From positions 186,001-250,000 of the forward strand of contig CAWFPP010000010.1 of assembly GCA_963817735.1 (NCBI GenBank): DNA of 64,000 bases, given 5' to 3'. Below the pieces are notes generated by a model. The model saw nothing but the letters and a program-made list of their open reading frames with translations. It was not told the origin of the DNA and made no database searches. The translations under genes and the position numbers were made by a program. Positions 51,750 to 61,176 of this stretch are shown in pieces; position 1 is the stretch's first letter; every line of letters starts with the position of its first letter. This DNA is from Bog-473 sp963817735. GTDB taxonomy: Bacteria > Actinomycetota > Acidimicrobiia > Acidimicrobiales > RAAP-2.

Positions 51750-52586
51750 ATGACAGTGGGGATCGTGACGGGCGCGGCCCGGGGCATGGGCGCGGCGTGT
51801 GCGGTACGCCTGGCCGACATGGTCGACGTCCTTTTACTGGTCGATCGCGACGAAGTGCTCCTGGCCACCCAGGCGGACATACTGGCGGCCGCCGGGCACC
51901 GGGCCGCAGTGGAGCCCTTCGTCCTCGACGTGCAGGATCCCGGCGGTATCGCCCGTCTCGCTGCCCGGGTGGCGGAGCGCGGGCCGCTGCGTGCCGTGGC
52001 GCACGCTGCCGGCCTGTCGCCGACGATGGCGGACTGGCGGGAGATCCTGACCGTCAATCTGGTCGGCACGGCCCGGTTGGTGGAGGCCTGCCGCGTGCTG
52101 GCGGAGCCGGGGACCGCGGTCGTCTGCTTCGCATCGGTCGCCGCGTTACTCGCCCTCGACCCGGTGGACCTCCCTCCCGACCCCGTGCTCGACGAGCCGC
52201 TGGCCGACGGGTTCCTCGAGAAGATCCGGGAGGCGGTCGGGCCTGACTTGGAGGACCCCGGCATGGCCTACACGTGGAGCAAGCGTGGTGTGCACCGGTT
52301 GGTGCGGCGGGAGGCCGTCCGCTTCGGCCAGGTCGGCGCGCGCATCTGCTCGGTCACGCCGGGGATGATCGACACGCCCATGGGACGGCAGGAGGCCGAG
52401 GCCCGTGACACGAGCGCGATGCTCGTCGGAATGACGCCCATCCGCCGGGAGGGACGCCCCGAGGAGGTGGCGTCCGGGGTGGCCTTCCTCCTCTCCGAGG
52501 AGGCGAGCTTCATCAGCGGCATCGATCTCCCGGTCGACGGCGGCCTGGTGGCGGCCATCCGCGGGGGAGGGGCCGCGCTGACATGA
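51750..52586 (+). CDS. Short-chain dehydrogenase/reductase
   Basis: A 278-residue SDR with TGAARGMGAA, NAG-equivalent HAAGLS, and YTWSK as the catalytic Tyr-Lys motif. A roughly 45-residue insertion before the Tyr resembles the 3-alpha-HSD-like subgroup, as in the SDR at 36783. C-terminal SGIDLPVDGG is standard. Preceded by GGGGAGG. Its stop overlaps the esterase start (ATGA), so the pair is coupled. Confidence 0.9.
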   Translation: MTVGIVTGAARGMGAACAVRLADMVDVLLLVDRDEVLLATQADILAAAGHRAAVEPFVLDVQDPGGIARLAARVAERGPLRAVAHAAGLSPTMADWREILTVNLVGTARLVEACRVLAEPGTAVVCFASVAALLALDPVDLPPDPVLDEPLADGFLEKIREAVGPDLEDPGMAYTWSKRGVHRLVRREAVRFGQVGARICSVTPGMIDTPMGRQEAEARDTSAMLVGMTPIRREGRPEEVASGVAFLLSEEASFISGIDLPVDGGLVAAIRGGGAALT

Positions 52587-53530
52587 GCTCGATCGTGAAC
52601 GTCAAGGGCCTGCTCGATCCGGAATTGCGGCCCGTGCTCGACGCGTTCGAGCTCCCGGTCATCGACGCCGAGGGTGTGGCGGCCCTGCGGTCGGCCTCCT
52701 TCGCGTCCCCGGACCTCTCCGACGACGTGGCGCGCACCGAGTACCAGGTGCCCGGTGACCCCCCTGTCCCCGTCCGGGTGCACCGGGCCAAGGCCGCCGA
52801 GGGACTGCTGCCCGCCATCGTCACAATCCACGGCGGCGGCTACGTCATCGGCTCCTACGACATGGACAGCCCGCAGCTCGACCGCTGGTGCCCCGGCCTC
52901 GGTGTGGTCGGCGTCTCCGTCGAGTACCGCCTCTCGCCCGAGGCGGGGTTCCCGGGCCCGCTCGAGGATTGCTACGCGGCGTTGCGCTGGACCTACGACA
53001 ACGCGGGCGATCTCGGCATCGATCGGGAGCGCATCGGCCTCTACGGGCTCAGTGCGGGGGGCGGGCTGGCCGCCGCGCTGGCCCTGCTCGCCCGCGATCG
53101 CGGCGACATCCCGCTTGCCTTCGTGCTGCTCGACTGCCCCATGCTCGACGACCGCCAGCAGACGCCCTCCATCCGATCGGACGGCCTCTACGTGTGGGGA
53201 TCAGATGCGAACGAGTTCGGTTGGCGGGCCTACCTCGGCGCGCTCTACGGCTCCGAAGAGGTCCCTCCCTACGCCGCGGCGGCGCGGGCCGCCGACCTGA
53301 GGGGGCTGCCTCCCACCTGCCTGGTCGTCGGCTCCATCGACGGCTTTCGCGACGAGGACATCGACTACGCCCAGCGCCTGAACCAGGCCGGCGTGGCGTG
53401 CGAGCTCCACGTCATTGCGGGAATGCCACACGCCTACCTCCTCGTGCCCGGCGCGGCGGCCGTCCAACTCGCCATGCACTGCATGGACGATTGGCTGACC
53501 CGTCAGCTGGCTCGCTTGCGCGCCGGCTGA
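52583..53530 (+). CDS. HSL-family alpha/beta hydrolase (esterase)
   Basis: A 315-residue hormone-sensitive-lipase-type esterase. Oxyanion motif HGGGYVIGS, nucleophile elbow GLSAGGGLAA, catalytic Asp in SIDGFRDE and His in GMPHAYLL are all present. It hydrolyses short acyl esters or lactones in the cytosol. ATG at 52583 overlaps the SDR stop by 4 nt. Convergent with the TesB thioesterase, 7 nt apart. Confidence 0.93.
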   Translation: MSSIVNVKGLLDPELRPVLDAFELPVIDAEGVAALRSASFASPDLSDDVARTEYQVPGDPPVPVRVHRAKAAEGLLPAIVTIHGGGYVIGSYDMDSPQLDRWCPGLGVVGVSVEYRLSPEAGFPGPLEDCYAALRWTYDNAGDLGIDRERIGLYGLSAGGGLAAALALLARDRGDIPLAFVLLDCPMLDDRQQTPSIRSDGLYVWGSDANEFGWRAYLGALYGSEEVPPYAAAARAADLRGLPPTCLVVGSIDGFRDEDIDYAQRLNQAGVACELHVIAGMPHAYLLVPGAAAVQLAMHCMDDWLTRQLARLRAG

Positions 53531-53537
53531 CTCCCGA

Positions 53538-54368
53538 TCACAGCGCGCCGGCGCCGCCCGAACGGGCGCGGATCATGGCGTCCTGCACGAAGGAGGCTGC
53601 CAGCTGCCCGTCGCGGCGGAAGATGTCGCCCTGCCCGTAGCTGCGACCGTGCCCGGCATACGAGCTCCGCTGCTGCAGCAGGTGCCACTCCGCCGCCGGG
53701 CAGCGCTCGTGGTAGGTGAGGGTGTGGCTGAGGACACCGGTCGACAGCGTCTGGTGGGCCTGGGCCTGACCGACGCCGGCGTGGGGGCGCATGGCCGTCC
53801 CGATGAGGAAGCCGTCCGTCGAGTAGGCGACAAGGGCCTGATCGGTGGCCGGATCGTCCGGAGCGTCCACGAAGCGGACCCACGCATCGAGCTCGGGCGG
53901 GCCGACCAGCTCGGGATCGTTGATGTCGACGTCGCCGACGATGAGGATCTCCCAGGCTCCCTCGCCCCGCACGGTGGCACCGGCCTCGTCGGGTCCCGTG
54001 GCCGAGCGCGGCGTGTCGGCATGCCGGATCACGTCCGGCTCGTCGGCACTGAGGAGGATCAGGGAGCGGGTGACCAACGTCTCGCCCTGGCTGATCGTGA
54101 CTGTGCTGCTGGCCACCGAACGCCCGCTGTGCATGCGTTCGACGGTGATGTCGAGTGGAGCCTCGGGCGACGCGCCGCGGGCGAAGACGGTATGGATCGT
54201 CTTGACCGCCTTCCCCTCCTGGCCGGCCAACCCCGCCATCACGGACTGCGCCAGCAGCTGCCCGCCGAAGACGACGCCGTGCGTGGAGCTCAGGCTGGTC
54301 GCCCGGTAGCGGTCGGCGCCGACCTCTTCGAGCATCAGTGCGTCGACGAACGCGGAAATGGTGAACAT
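53538..54368 (-). CDS. Acyl-CoA thioesterase II (TesB-like)
   Basis: A 276-residue double-hotdog thioesterase. HGVVFGGQLLAQSVMAG near the N-terminus and the C-terminal SYGQGDIFRRDGQLAASFVQDAM are the TesB signature regions (the latter positions about 245-265). It releases CoA from acyl-CoA esters. ATG 54368 begins MFTISAFVDALML; upstream sequence is not conserved. Divergent from the ALDH-P450 operon, with the palindrome at 54461-54478 between them. Confidence 0.9.
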   Translation of the reverse strand: MFTISAFVDALMLEEVGADRYRATSLSSTHGVVFGGQLLAQSVMAGLAGQEGKAVKTIHTVFARGASPEAPLDITVERMHSGRSVASSTVTISQGETLVTRSLILLSADEPDVIRHADTPRSATGPDEAGATVRGEGAWEILIVGDVDINDPELVGPPELDAWVRFVDAPDDPATDQALVAYSTDGFLIGTAMRPHAGVGQAQAHQTLSTGVLSHTLTYHERCPAAEWHLLQQRSSYAGHGRSYGQGDIFRRDGQLAASFVQDAMIRARSGGAGAL

Positions 54369-54460
54369 CGGGGTCTCGATTCTCCTCTGGGGGTGGGCGG
54401 CCCACCACTGTGGCACCACCGCCCCTGCTGGCGGCCGGAAATCGGGATCCTACCGCCATT

Positions 54461-54478
54461 TTTGACGGCGACGTCAAA
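54461..54478. promoter_or_regulatory. TTTGACG-GCGA-CGTCAAA palindrome
   Basis: Perfect 7-bp arms with a 4-base centre between the divergent TesB and aldehyde dehydrogenase genes, 115 bases from the ALDH GTG. Candidate operator for the 54-62 kb operon. Distinct in sequence from the 24025-24048 site. Confidence 0.5.
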
Positions 54479-54593
54479 GTCAGATACCCTCCCGAAAGAG
54501 GCTTCCCAGGCACGAGTCGGCGACATTGCGTGTCGTTGGCGGCCGCTCCCGTCGTCGTGACCTGGGTGAACCGGACGACGAGAGGATGGGCCC

Positions 54594-56081
54594 GTGAGTG
54601 ATGGAGTGAAGGTCAACCCCGAGCAGAGGATGCTGCTCGACGGCAAGCTCGTCGAGGCCGACTCGGGCCGGACCTTCGAGAACGTGAACCCGGCGACGGA
54701 GGAGGTCATCGGCCAGGTCGCCGACGCCTCGAATGTAGAGATGCAGCGCGCCATCGACGCCGCCCGGCGGGCTTTCGACGAGACCGACTGGTCGACCAAC
54801 CACGCCTTCCGCAAGCGTTGCCTCGAGCAGCTGCACGAGGCGATGCAGGCCGAGCACGAGGAGCTGCGCGAGCAGCTCATCCTCGAGGTCGGGTGCCCCC
54901 GCATGACGACGAACGGCCCGCAGCTGGACGCGCCCATCTCGGAGGCCTTCGCCTGGCCCGCCAAGGAGATCGACGTCTTCGAGTGGGAGACGGTGCTGCC
55001 CGACGCCATCAACCTGCAGGGCTCGCTCGACTCGCGCCGCATCTGGCGCGAGCCGGTCGGCGTGGTGGGCGCCATCGTGCCGTGGAACTTCCCCTTCGAG
55101 GTGACCTCGCACAAGCTGGGCCAGTCCCTGGCGACCGGGAACACGGTCGTCCTCAAGCCAGCCCCCGACACGCCGTGGAATGCCACGCTCCTGGGCCGCC
55201 TCGTGGCCGAGAAGACCGACATCCCCGCCGGGGTGCTGAGCATCGTGACGTCGTCGGACCACCTGATCGGCGAGCAGCTGACGCTCTCGCCCAAGGTGGA
55301 CATGATCTCGTTCACCGGCTCGACCGCGGTCGGCCAGCGCATCATGGAGAAGGGCGCCGCCACCATGAAGCGCGTCTTCCTCGAGCTGGGCGGCAAGTCG
55401 GCCACCATCGTGCTCGAAGACGCCGACCTGGGCCTGGCCACCATGATGGGCATGGGCGCCTGCTTCCACGCCGGCCAGGGCTGCGCCATTCAGACGCGCA
55501 TGCTGTTGCCCCGGTCGCGCTACGACGAGGGCGTCGAGATGTTGAAGGGGCTCTTCGCCGCCGTGCCCTACGGCGACCCGCAGCGGCCCGACGTCATGAT
55601 GGGGCCGCTCATCTCGGCCAAGCAGCGCGAGCGCGTGCTCGGTTACATCGAGAAGGGGAAGGCAGAGGGCGCCACCCTGGCTGTCGGCGGCGGCCGCCCC
55701 AGCGGAGACGAGTTCGCCAAGGGTTGGTGGGTCGAGCCGACCCTCTTCACCGACGTCGACAACGCCATGACGATTGCGCAGGAGGAGATCTTCGGACCCG
55801 TGCTCGTCGTGATCCCCTACGAAGACGAGGATGACGCCGTGCGCATCGCCAACGACTCGAAGTACGGACTGCAAGGGGGGGTGTTCTCGTCGACGCTCGA
55901 GCACTCCCTGGCGGTGGCCCGACGGGTGCGCACCGGCGGCATCAGCGTCAACGGCGGCGCGCCCTACGGTCCCGACCTTCCCTTCGGTGGCTTCAAGCAC
56001 AGCGGTATCGGCCGCCAGAACGGCGTGGCAGGCTTCGAGCAGTATCTCGAGACCAAGTCGCTGGCCTGGCCGGCGGCCTAG
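54594..56081 (+). CDS. Aldehyde dehydrogenase, paralog of 26892-28373
   Basis: A 495-residue ALDH with PWNFPFEV, general-base Glu near 264 (LELGGKSA) and catalytic Cys near 297 (GQGCAIQTR). It shares long identical stretches with the enzyme at 26892, including the N-terminal FENVNPATEEVIGQ region. GTG start. It is 18 nt before the P450 gene, so an alcohol made by the P450 (after oxidation to aldehyde) is the likely route to its substrate. Confidence 0.93.
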   Translation: MSDGVKVNPEQRMLLDGKLVEADSGRTFENVNPATEEVIGQVADASNVEMQRAIDAARRAFDETDWSTNHAFRKRCLEQLHEAMQAEHEELREQLILEVGCPRMTTNGPQLDAPISEAFAWPAKEIDVFEWETVLPDAINLQGSLDSRRIWREPVGVVGAIVPWNFPFEVTSHKLGQSLATGNTVVLKPAPDTPWNATLLGRLVAEKTDIPAGVLSIVTSSDHLIGEQLTLSPKVDMISFTGSTAVGQRIMEKGAATMKRVFLELGGKSATIVLEDADLGLATMMGMGACFHAGQGCAIQTRMLLPRSRYDEGVEMLKGLFAAVPYGDPQRPDVMMGPLISAKQRERVLGYIEKGKAEGATLAVGGGRPSGDEFAKGWWVEPTLFTDVDNAMTIAQEEIFGPVLVVIPYEDEDDAVRIANDSKYGLQGGVFSSTLEHSLAVARRVRTGGISVNGGAPYGPDLPFGGFKHSGIGRQNGVAGFEQYLETKSLAWPAA

Positions 56082-56099
56082 CGGGAGGAAGTCGCGCCC

Positions 56100-57299
56100 A
56101 TGACCGTCACGAGCGAATCCGACGTCTATTACGACCCCTACGACTTCGCCATCGACGCCGACCCGTATCCGGTGTGGAAGCGCCTGCGCGACGAGGCGCC
56201 GCTCTACTGGAACGAGAAGTACGAATTCTTCGCTCTCAGCCGCTGGGCCGACGTCGACGCAGCCATGCTCGACTGGCAGACCTACATCTCGGGGCGCGGC
56301 TCGGTGCTCGAGCTCATCAAGGCCAACATCGAGATCCCGCCGGGATCCATCCTCTTCGAGGACCCGCCGGCCCACGACATGCACCGGTCCCTCTTGTCGC
56401 GTGTCTTCACGCCCAAGAAGATGCAGGCGCTCGAGCCGCAGGTACGGGCCTTCTGCGCCCAGGTGCTCGACCCGCTCGTCGGTTCCGGCTCCTTCGACTT
56501 CGTCGAGAACCTGGGCAAATTCATGCCCATGCGGGTCATCGGCATGCTGCTCGGCATCCCCGAGCAGGACCAGGCGGCGATCCGGGACCGCCTGGACGAA
56601 AGCCTTCGTCTTGAGGAAGGCGTCCCGCCCGAGACCGAATACGACGCCCTGGCCCAAGCCTCGATTTTTTCCGACTACATCACCTGGCGCGCCGAGCATC
56701 CCTCCGACGACCTGATGACCGAGCTGCTCAACGCCGAGTTCGAGGACGATCAGGGGACGACCCGGACCCTGACCCACGGCGAGATCCTCACCTACGTCGG
56801 CCTGCTGGCCGGAGCCGGGAACGAGACCACGACCCGGCTGATCGGCTTCACCGGCGAGGTGCTGGGCCGGCACCCCGACCAGCGCGCCGAGCTGGTGGCG
56901 GACCGGTCCCTGATCCCCAACGCCATCGAGGAGCTGTTGCGCTTCGAGTCGCCCTCGCCCGTGCAGTCCCGCTACGTGAACAGAGACGTCGAGGTCCACG
57001 GCCGGACGGTGCCGGAGGGCAGCGTCATGGTGCTGCTGAACGGCTCGGCCAACCGGGATGAGCGCCACTACTCCGATGGGGACAGCTTCGACATCCACCG
57101 TGAGGTCGGTCGTCACCAGGCCTTCGGCTACGGCATCCACCTGTGCCTCGGCGCCGCGCTGGCCCGCCTCGAGGGCCGCGTGGCGCTCGACGAGGTGCTG
57201 AACCGGTTCCCCGAGTGGGACGTCGACTACGACCAGGCCAAGCGGGCCCGGACGTCGACTGTGCGCGGCTGGGAGACACTGCCGACGCGCACGGCCTGA
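56100..57299 (+). CDS. Cytochrome P450, paralog of 22806-24005
   Basis: A 399-residue P450: I-helix AGAGNETTTR (237-246), ExxR at 277-281 and heme loop FGYGIHLCLG with C349. The N-terminal SDVYYDPYDFAIDADPYPVW matches the paralog start. It carries no ferredoxin of its own. It follows the aldehyde dehydrogenase and precedes the amidohydrolase in what looks like a single operon to at least 62 kb. Confidence 0.93.
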   Translation: MTVTSESDVYYDPYDFAIDADPYPVWKRLRDEAPLYWNEKYEFFALSRWADVDAAMLDWQTYISGRGSVLELIKANIEIPPGSILFEDPPAHDMHRSLLSRVFTPKKMQALEPQVRAFCAQVLDPLVGSGSFDFVENLGKFMPMRVIGMLLGIPEQDQAAIRDRLDESLRLEEGVPPETEYDALAQASIFSDYITWRAEHPSDDLMTELLNAEFEDDQGTTRTLTHGEILTYVGLLAGAGNETTTRLIGFTGEVLGRHPDQRAELVADRSLIPNAIEELLRFESPSPVQSRYVNRDVEVHGRTVPEGSVMVLLNGSANRDERHYSDGDSFDIHREVGRHQAFGYGIHLCLGAALARLEGRVALDEVLNRFPEWDVDYDQAKRARTSTVRGWETLPTRTA

Positions 57300-57339
57300 G
57301 CGACGGCGGCCGGCGCCAGCGAGAAGAGAGGAGCACGAC

Positions 57340-58614
57340 ATGAAGATGGACGACATGATCCTGGTCAGCATCGACGACCACATGATCGAACCGCCCGACA
57401 TGTACGAGAATCACGTGCCGAAGAAATGGGTGGACGACGCTCCCAAGGTGGTGCACGAGGACGGCATCGACCGCTGGGTGTTCCAGGGCGAGAGGACCAG
57501 CACCTCCTTTGGTATGTCGGCCACCGTCGGATGGCCCAGCGAGGAGTGGGGCTTCAACCCCGGCACGTACTCCGAGCTCCGGCCCGGCTGCTTCGACGTG
57601 CATGAGCGTGTACGCGACATGGACGCCAACGGGGTCCTCGGCTCCATGTGCTTCCCGACCATGGCCGGATGGAACGCGCGGACTTTCGCCGAAGCCCGCG
57701 ACAAGGAGGTTGCCCTCGTGATGCTCCAGGCCTACAACGACTGGGCCATCGACGAGTGGTGCGGGGCCTACCCGGGCCGTTTCATTCCGCTCGGCATCGT
57801 CCCCATGTGGGACGTCGGGGCGGCAGTGGCCGAGGTCAGGCGGCTCGCCAAGAAGGGCTGCCGTTCCATCAGCTTCCTCGAGACCCCGCATGTGCAGGGC
57901 TTCCCGAGCTTCCTCTCCGGCTACTGGGATCCGATGCTGGCCGCACTCAGTGAAGAGAACATGGTGCTCTCTCTCCACATCGGCGCCGGCTTCAACGTCA
58001 TCAAGAAGGCCGAGGAGGCGCCGGTCGACCATCTCATGGTGCTGGCCTGCCAGATCAGCGCCATCACGGCCCAGGACCTCCTGTTCGGGCCTACGCTCCG
58101 GCGCTTCCCGGAGCTGAAGGTGGCGCTGTCGGAGGGTGGCATCGGCTGGATCCCCTTCTACTTCGACCGCATCGACCGCCACTTCAAGAACCAGGAGTGG
58201 CTGCACAGCGATTTCGGCGGGAAGCTCCCCTCCGAAGTGTTCCGCGACCACATCCTGGCCTGTTACATCACCGACCCGTCGGGCCTGTTGCTGCGCGACC
58301 GCATCGGCATGGACATCATCGCTTGGGAGTGCGACTACCCCCACACCGACACGACATGGCCCGAATCGCCTGAGTTCGCCTGGCGCGAGTTCCAGGAGGC
58401 GGGTGTGACCGACGCCACGGAGATCAACAAGATCACGTGGGAGAACGCCTGCCGTTTCTACAACTGGGACCCCTTGGTGCACACGCCCAGGGAGCAGGCC
58501 ACGGTCCGGGCGCTGCGCGCCCGGGCGCGTGACGTCGACGTGACCCGCATGTCCAAGGACGAGTGGCGCCGGCGCAACGAGGCTGCGGGCATCGGCGTCG
58601 TGAGTGCGGTCTAA
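57340..58614 (+). CDS. Amidohydrolase-2 family metal-dependent hydrolase
   Basis: A 424-residue TIM-barrel enzyme of the ACMSD-like amidohydrolase-2 family. The N-terminal motif is SIDDHMIEPP (D-x-H type), mid-barrel LSLHIGAGF, and the C-terminal metal Asp is in WECDYPHTD. These proteins act as decarboxylases or hydrolases; the D-x-H variant is common in actinobacterial copies next to acyl-CoA dehydrogenases. GAGAGGAG precedes the ATG. Related to the island enzyme at 13325 but clearly not a recent copy. Confidence 0.9.
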   Translation: MKMDDMILVSIDDHMIEPPDMYENHVPKKWVDDAPKVVHEDGIDRWVFQGERTSTSFGMSATVGWPSEEWGFNPGTYSELRPGCFDVHERVRDMDANGVLGSMCFPTMAGWNARTFAEARDKEVALVMLQAYNDWAIDEWCGAYPGRFIPLGIVPMWDVGAAVAEVRRLAKKGCRSISFLETPHVQGFPSFLSGYWDPMLAALSEENMVLSLHIGAGFNVIKKAEEAPVDHLMVLACQISAITAQDLLFGPTLRRFPELKVALSEGGIGWIPFYFDRIDRHFKNQEWLHSDFGGKLPSEVFRDHILACYITDPSGLLLRDRIGMDIIAWECDYPHTDTTWPESPEFAWREFQEAGVTDATEINKITWENACRFYNWDPLVHTPREQATVRALRARARDVDVTRMSKDEWRRRNEAAGIGVVSAV

Positions 58615-58719
58615 TCTCGCCGCTCCTGTCACTCCTATCCACATGACCACACACGCAGTCAGGCGCAGCGCGCCCGAAAGGACCAGAGAGAACCACGTGA
58701 GCGAGCGTCGAGGAGCCCC

Positions 58720-59850
58720 ATGCTCCTGAACCTGAGCGAAGAGCAGCAGTTCTTCCGCGAGACCACCGACCGCTTCTTGAACGAGCAGGTTCCGCCGGAC
58801 GCCCTCCGGCAGCTGCGCGACGACCCGGTCGGGTTCGACGCGGGGTACTGGCGCCGCGGCGCCGAGCTCGGGTGGACCTCGCTGCTGGTGAGCGAGGAGC
58901 ACGGTGGGGGCACCATCAGCGACTCCGGCCTGATGGATGCTTCCCTGGTCGCCTACGAGTTCGGTCTCCACGCCGCGCCGGGGCCCCTGGCCGTCGTCAA
59001 CGTGGTGGCGGCCACCTTGAGCGACCACGACGCGGCACCCGAAGTCCTGGCCGGCCTTCTCTCCGGCGAGGTCATCGCCACGTGGTGCGCGCCGCCCTTC
59101 GGCCACGACAAGTGGTGGCCGACGGTCGAAGCCACCCGGGAAGGATCCAACCTGGTCCTGCGCGGCGAGGCGCAGGTGGTCGAATCGGCCGGGCGGGCCG
59201 ACCACCTGCTCGTCACCTGCACCGACCAGGGCGGCGTCTCCCAGGTCCTCGTGCCGGCAACAACGCCTGGCGTGTCCACGGCGCCGCTGAAGACCGTCGA
59301 CCTCACCCGGCGCTTCGGCATCGTGACCTTCGATGCGGTCAGCGTCCCCGCGGCAGCGGTCGTCGGGACCGCCGGTGCGGCGACCGCCGACGTCCACCTC
59401 CAATTCGAGCGCTTGATCGTGCTGCTCAACGCGGAGTCGGTGGGTGCCATGCAGGCCGCCTTCGACATGACGGTCGAGTGGGCTTTCGACCGCTACTCCT
59501 TCGGGCGGCCGCTGGCGTCGTACCAGGCGCTGAAGCACCGTTTCGCCGACATGTTGATGTGGCTCGAGTCGAGCAATGCCACCAGCGACGCCGCCTGTAT
59601 CGCCGTGGCGACGGGCGATCCCGATGCCGCCGAGCTCGTGAGCACGGCCAAGGCCTACGTCGGCGAATACGGCGCAGAACTCGTGCAGGACTGCACGCAG
59701 ATGCACGGGGGCATCGGGGTGACGTTCGAGCACGACCTCCACTTGTTCCTGCGCCGGGTCACGATCAACCGTGCCCTCGCCGGCACCCCGGCGGACCACC
59801 ACGAGCGGATCACCGCATTGATCGACGCAAAGGAAGGGGCAGCGGCGTGA
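58720..59850 (+). CDS. Acyl-CoA dehydrogenase-like partner subunit
   Basis: A 376-residue ACAD-fold protein. The N-terminal LNLSEEQQFFRETTDRFL and C-terminal FGRPLASYQALKHRFADM and MHGGIGVTFEHDLHLFLRR are present, but the mid-region FAD motif (xxTEPxxGSD) is missing, as in the non-catalytic half of heteromeric ACADs. The stop overlaps the next ACAD start (GTGA at 59847-59850). The pairing mirrors the pair at 28516-30622. Confidence 0.88.
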   Translation: MLLNLSEEQQFFRETTDRFLNEQVPPDALRQLRDDPVGFDAGYWRRGAELGWTSLLVSEEHGGGTISDSGLMDASLVAYEFGLHAAPGPLAVVNVVAATLSDHDAAPEVLAGLLSGEVIATWCAPPFGHDKWWPTVEATREGSNLVLRGEAQVVESAGRADHLLVTCTDQGGVSQVLVPATTPGVSTAPLKTVDLTRRFGIVTFDAVSVPAAAVVGTAGAATADVHLQFERLIVLLNAESVGAMQAAFDMTVEWAFDRYSFGRPLASYQALKHRFADMLMWLESSNATSDAACIAVATGDPDAAELVSTAKAYVGEYGAELVQDCTQMHGGIGVTFEHDLHLFLRRVTINRALAGTPADHHERITALIDAKEGAAA

Positions 59851-61127
59851 GCGCCTTGCAGGAGGAGCCGATGGAGGAGCTGGAGAGCCTCGAGGACTTC
59901 CGGCAGCGGGCAAGGTCGTATATCCGGGCCAACCTGCGAGAGGTCACCGTCGAGGAGATGCGCTGGGAGCGCAACAACACCAGTGACGAGGCCGAGCTGG
60001 CCGTCGTCGCCCGGGACCGCGAGCTGCAGCGCATGCTGTTCGACGCCGGCCTGGCCGGCATCTGCTTTCCCCGTGAGTACGGCGGGCAGGGACTGACCAT
60101 CGAGCACCAGAAGGTGTTCAACGAGGAGATAGCGGGCCACGAGTACCCGTTGCGGTTCCAAGTGCCGACGCTGTCGCCGTGCGCCGCGGTCATTCTCGAG
60201 TTCGGGACCGAGGAGCAGAAGGTGCGCCATCTGCCCGCCATCTTGAAGGGCGAGGCGCTCTGGATGCAGTTCCTGTCCGAGCCCAGCGGCGGCTCCGACG
60301 TGGCCGGCGCGCTGACCACCGCCGTCAGGGACGGGGAGCAGTGGGTGCTCAACGGCTCCAAGGTGTGGACTTCGGGGGCATGGTGGTCCGACTGGGGACT
60401 CTGCCTAGCCCGGACCAACTGGGACCAGCCGAAGCACCGTGGGCTCACGGTCTTCATGCTGCCCATCCACCAGCCCAACGTCGAGGTCCACCGGATCGAG
60501 ATGAACAACGGCTCGCGGGAGTTCTGCCAGGAGTTCATGACCGACGTCATCGTCCCCGACACCGATCGCGTCGGTGCGGTGGACGAAGGTTGGACCGTGG
60601 GCACCCGCTGGATGTTCCACGAGCGCATGCTCTACAACTCGCCCTACGTGACCGAGCCCCTCGGCATGGCCCATGGCAGCCAGGACGCGAAGGTCGTCTA
60701 CGACATCGCCCGCGCCCACGGCCGCCTGGACGACGCCTCGGTGCGTCAGAACATCGGTGAGGCACGGATGCTCGAGATCGTGGTCACCCAGCTGGCCGAG
60801 CGCGTCGGCGAGGGGATCCGGACGGACCGCATGTCCGACCAGGCAGCGGGGCTCGTGCGGTTGTTCAAGGGCACCTCGGTCTCACGGATCGTCACCCTGG
60901 CCTTCGACACCGCCGGCCCTTCCGGCGCGGCATGGGCCGAGGACGACCCGGCCACCATGAGCGCGATCAACTTCTTGATGCGTCAGGCCGGGAGCATCGG
61001 GGGCGGCACGACCGAGATGGCCCGCAATGTGATCAGCGAGCGCGTGCTGGCAATGCCGCGGGAGCGCCGCCTGGACAAGGACGTCCCCTTCCGCGACGTG
61101 CCGCGTAGCCGCGCCGCACGCACCTAG
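59847..61127 (+). CDS. Acyl-CoA dehydrogenase (catalytic partner)
   Basis: A 426-residue acyl-CoA dehydrogenase. MQFLSEPSGGSDVAGALT and LNGSKVWTSGAWWSDWGL are the FAD/substrate signatures, and GGGTTEMARNVISERVL is the C-terminal signature. GTG at 59847 is chosen for its 4-nt overlap with the partner gene; an ATG 8 codons on is an alternative. With 58720 it probably forms an alpha-beta heteromer acting on a bulky acyl-CoA. Confidence 0.92.
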   Translation: MSALQEEPMEELESLEDFRQRARSYIRANLREVTVEEMRWERNNTSDEAELAVVARDRELQRMLFDAGLAGICFPREYGGQGLTIEHQKVFNEEIAGHEYPLRFQVPTLSPCAAVILEFGTEEQKVRHLPAILKGEALWMQFLSEPSGGSDVAGALTTAVRDGEQWVLNGSKVWTSGAWWSDWGLCLARTNWDQPKHRGLTVFMLPIHQPNVEVHRIEMNNGSREFCQEFMTDVIVPDTDRVGAVDEGWTVGTRWMFHERMLYNSPYVTEPLGMAHGSQDAKVVYDIARAHGRLDDASVRQNIGEARMLEIVVTQLAERVGEGIRTDRMSDQAAGLVRLFKGTSVSRIVTLAFDTAGPSGAAWAEDDPATMSAINFLMRQAGSIGGGTTEMARNVISERVLAMPRERRLDKDVPFRDVPRSRAART

Positions 61128-61176
61128 CCATCCGTCGGGCGTCGCCGCCCGCCGCCGACAACCGAGGAGTCCTTCC

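Noticed and set aside
54480..57401. 973-codon antisense frame over the ALDH and P450 genes
   Set aside because: Antisense composition artefact; both sense genes have complete motifs.
57025..59913. 962-codon antisense frame over the amidohydrolase and ACAD genes
   Set aside because: No recognisable domains and opposite to well-supported genes.
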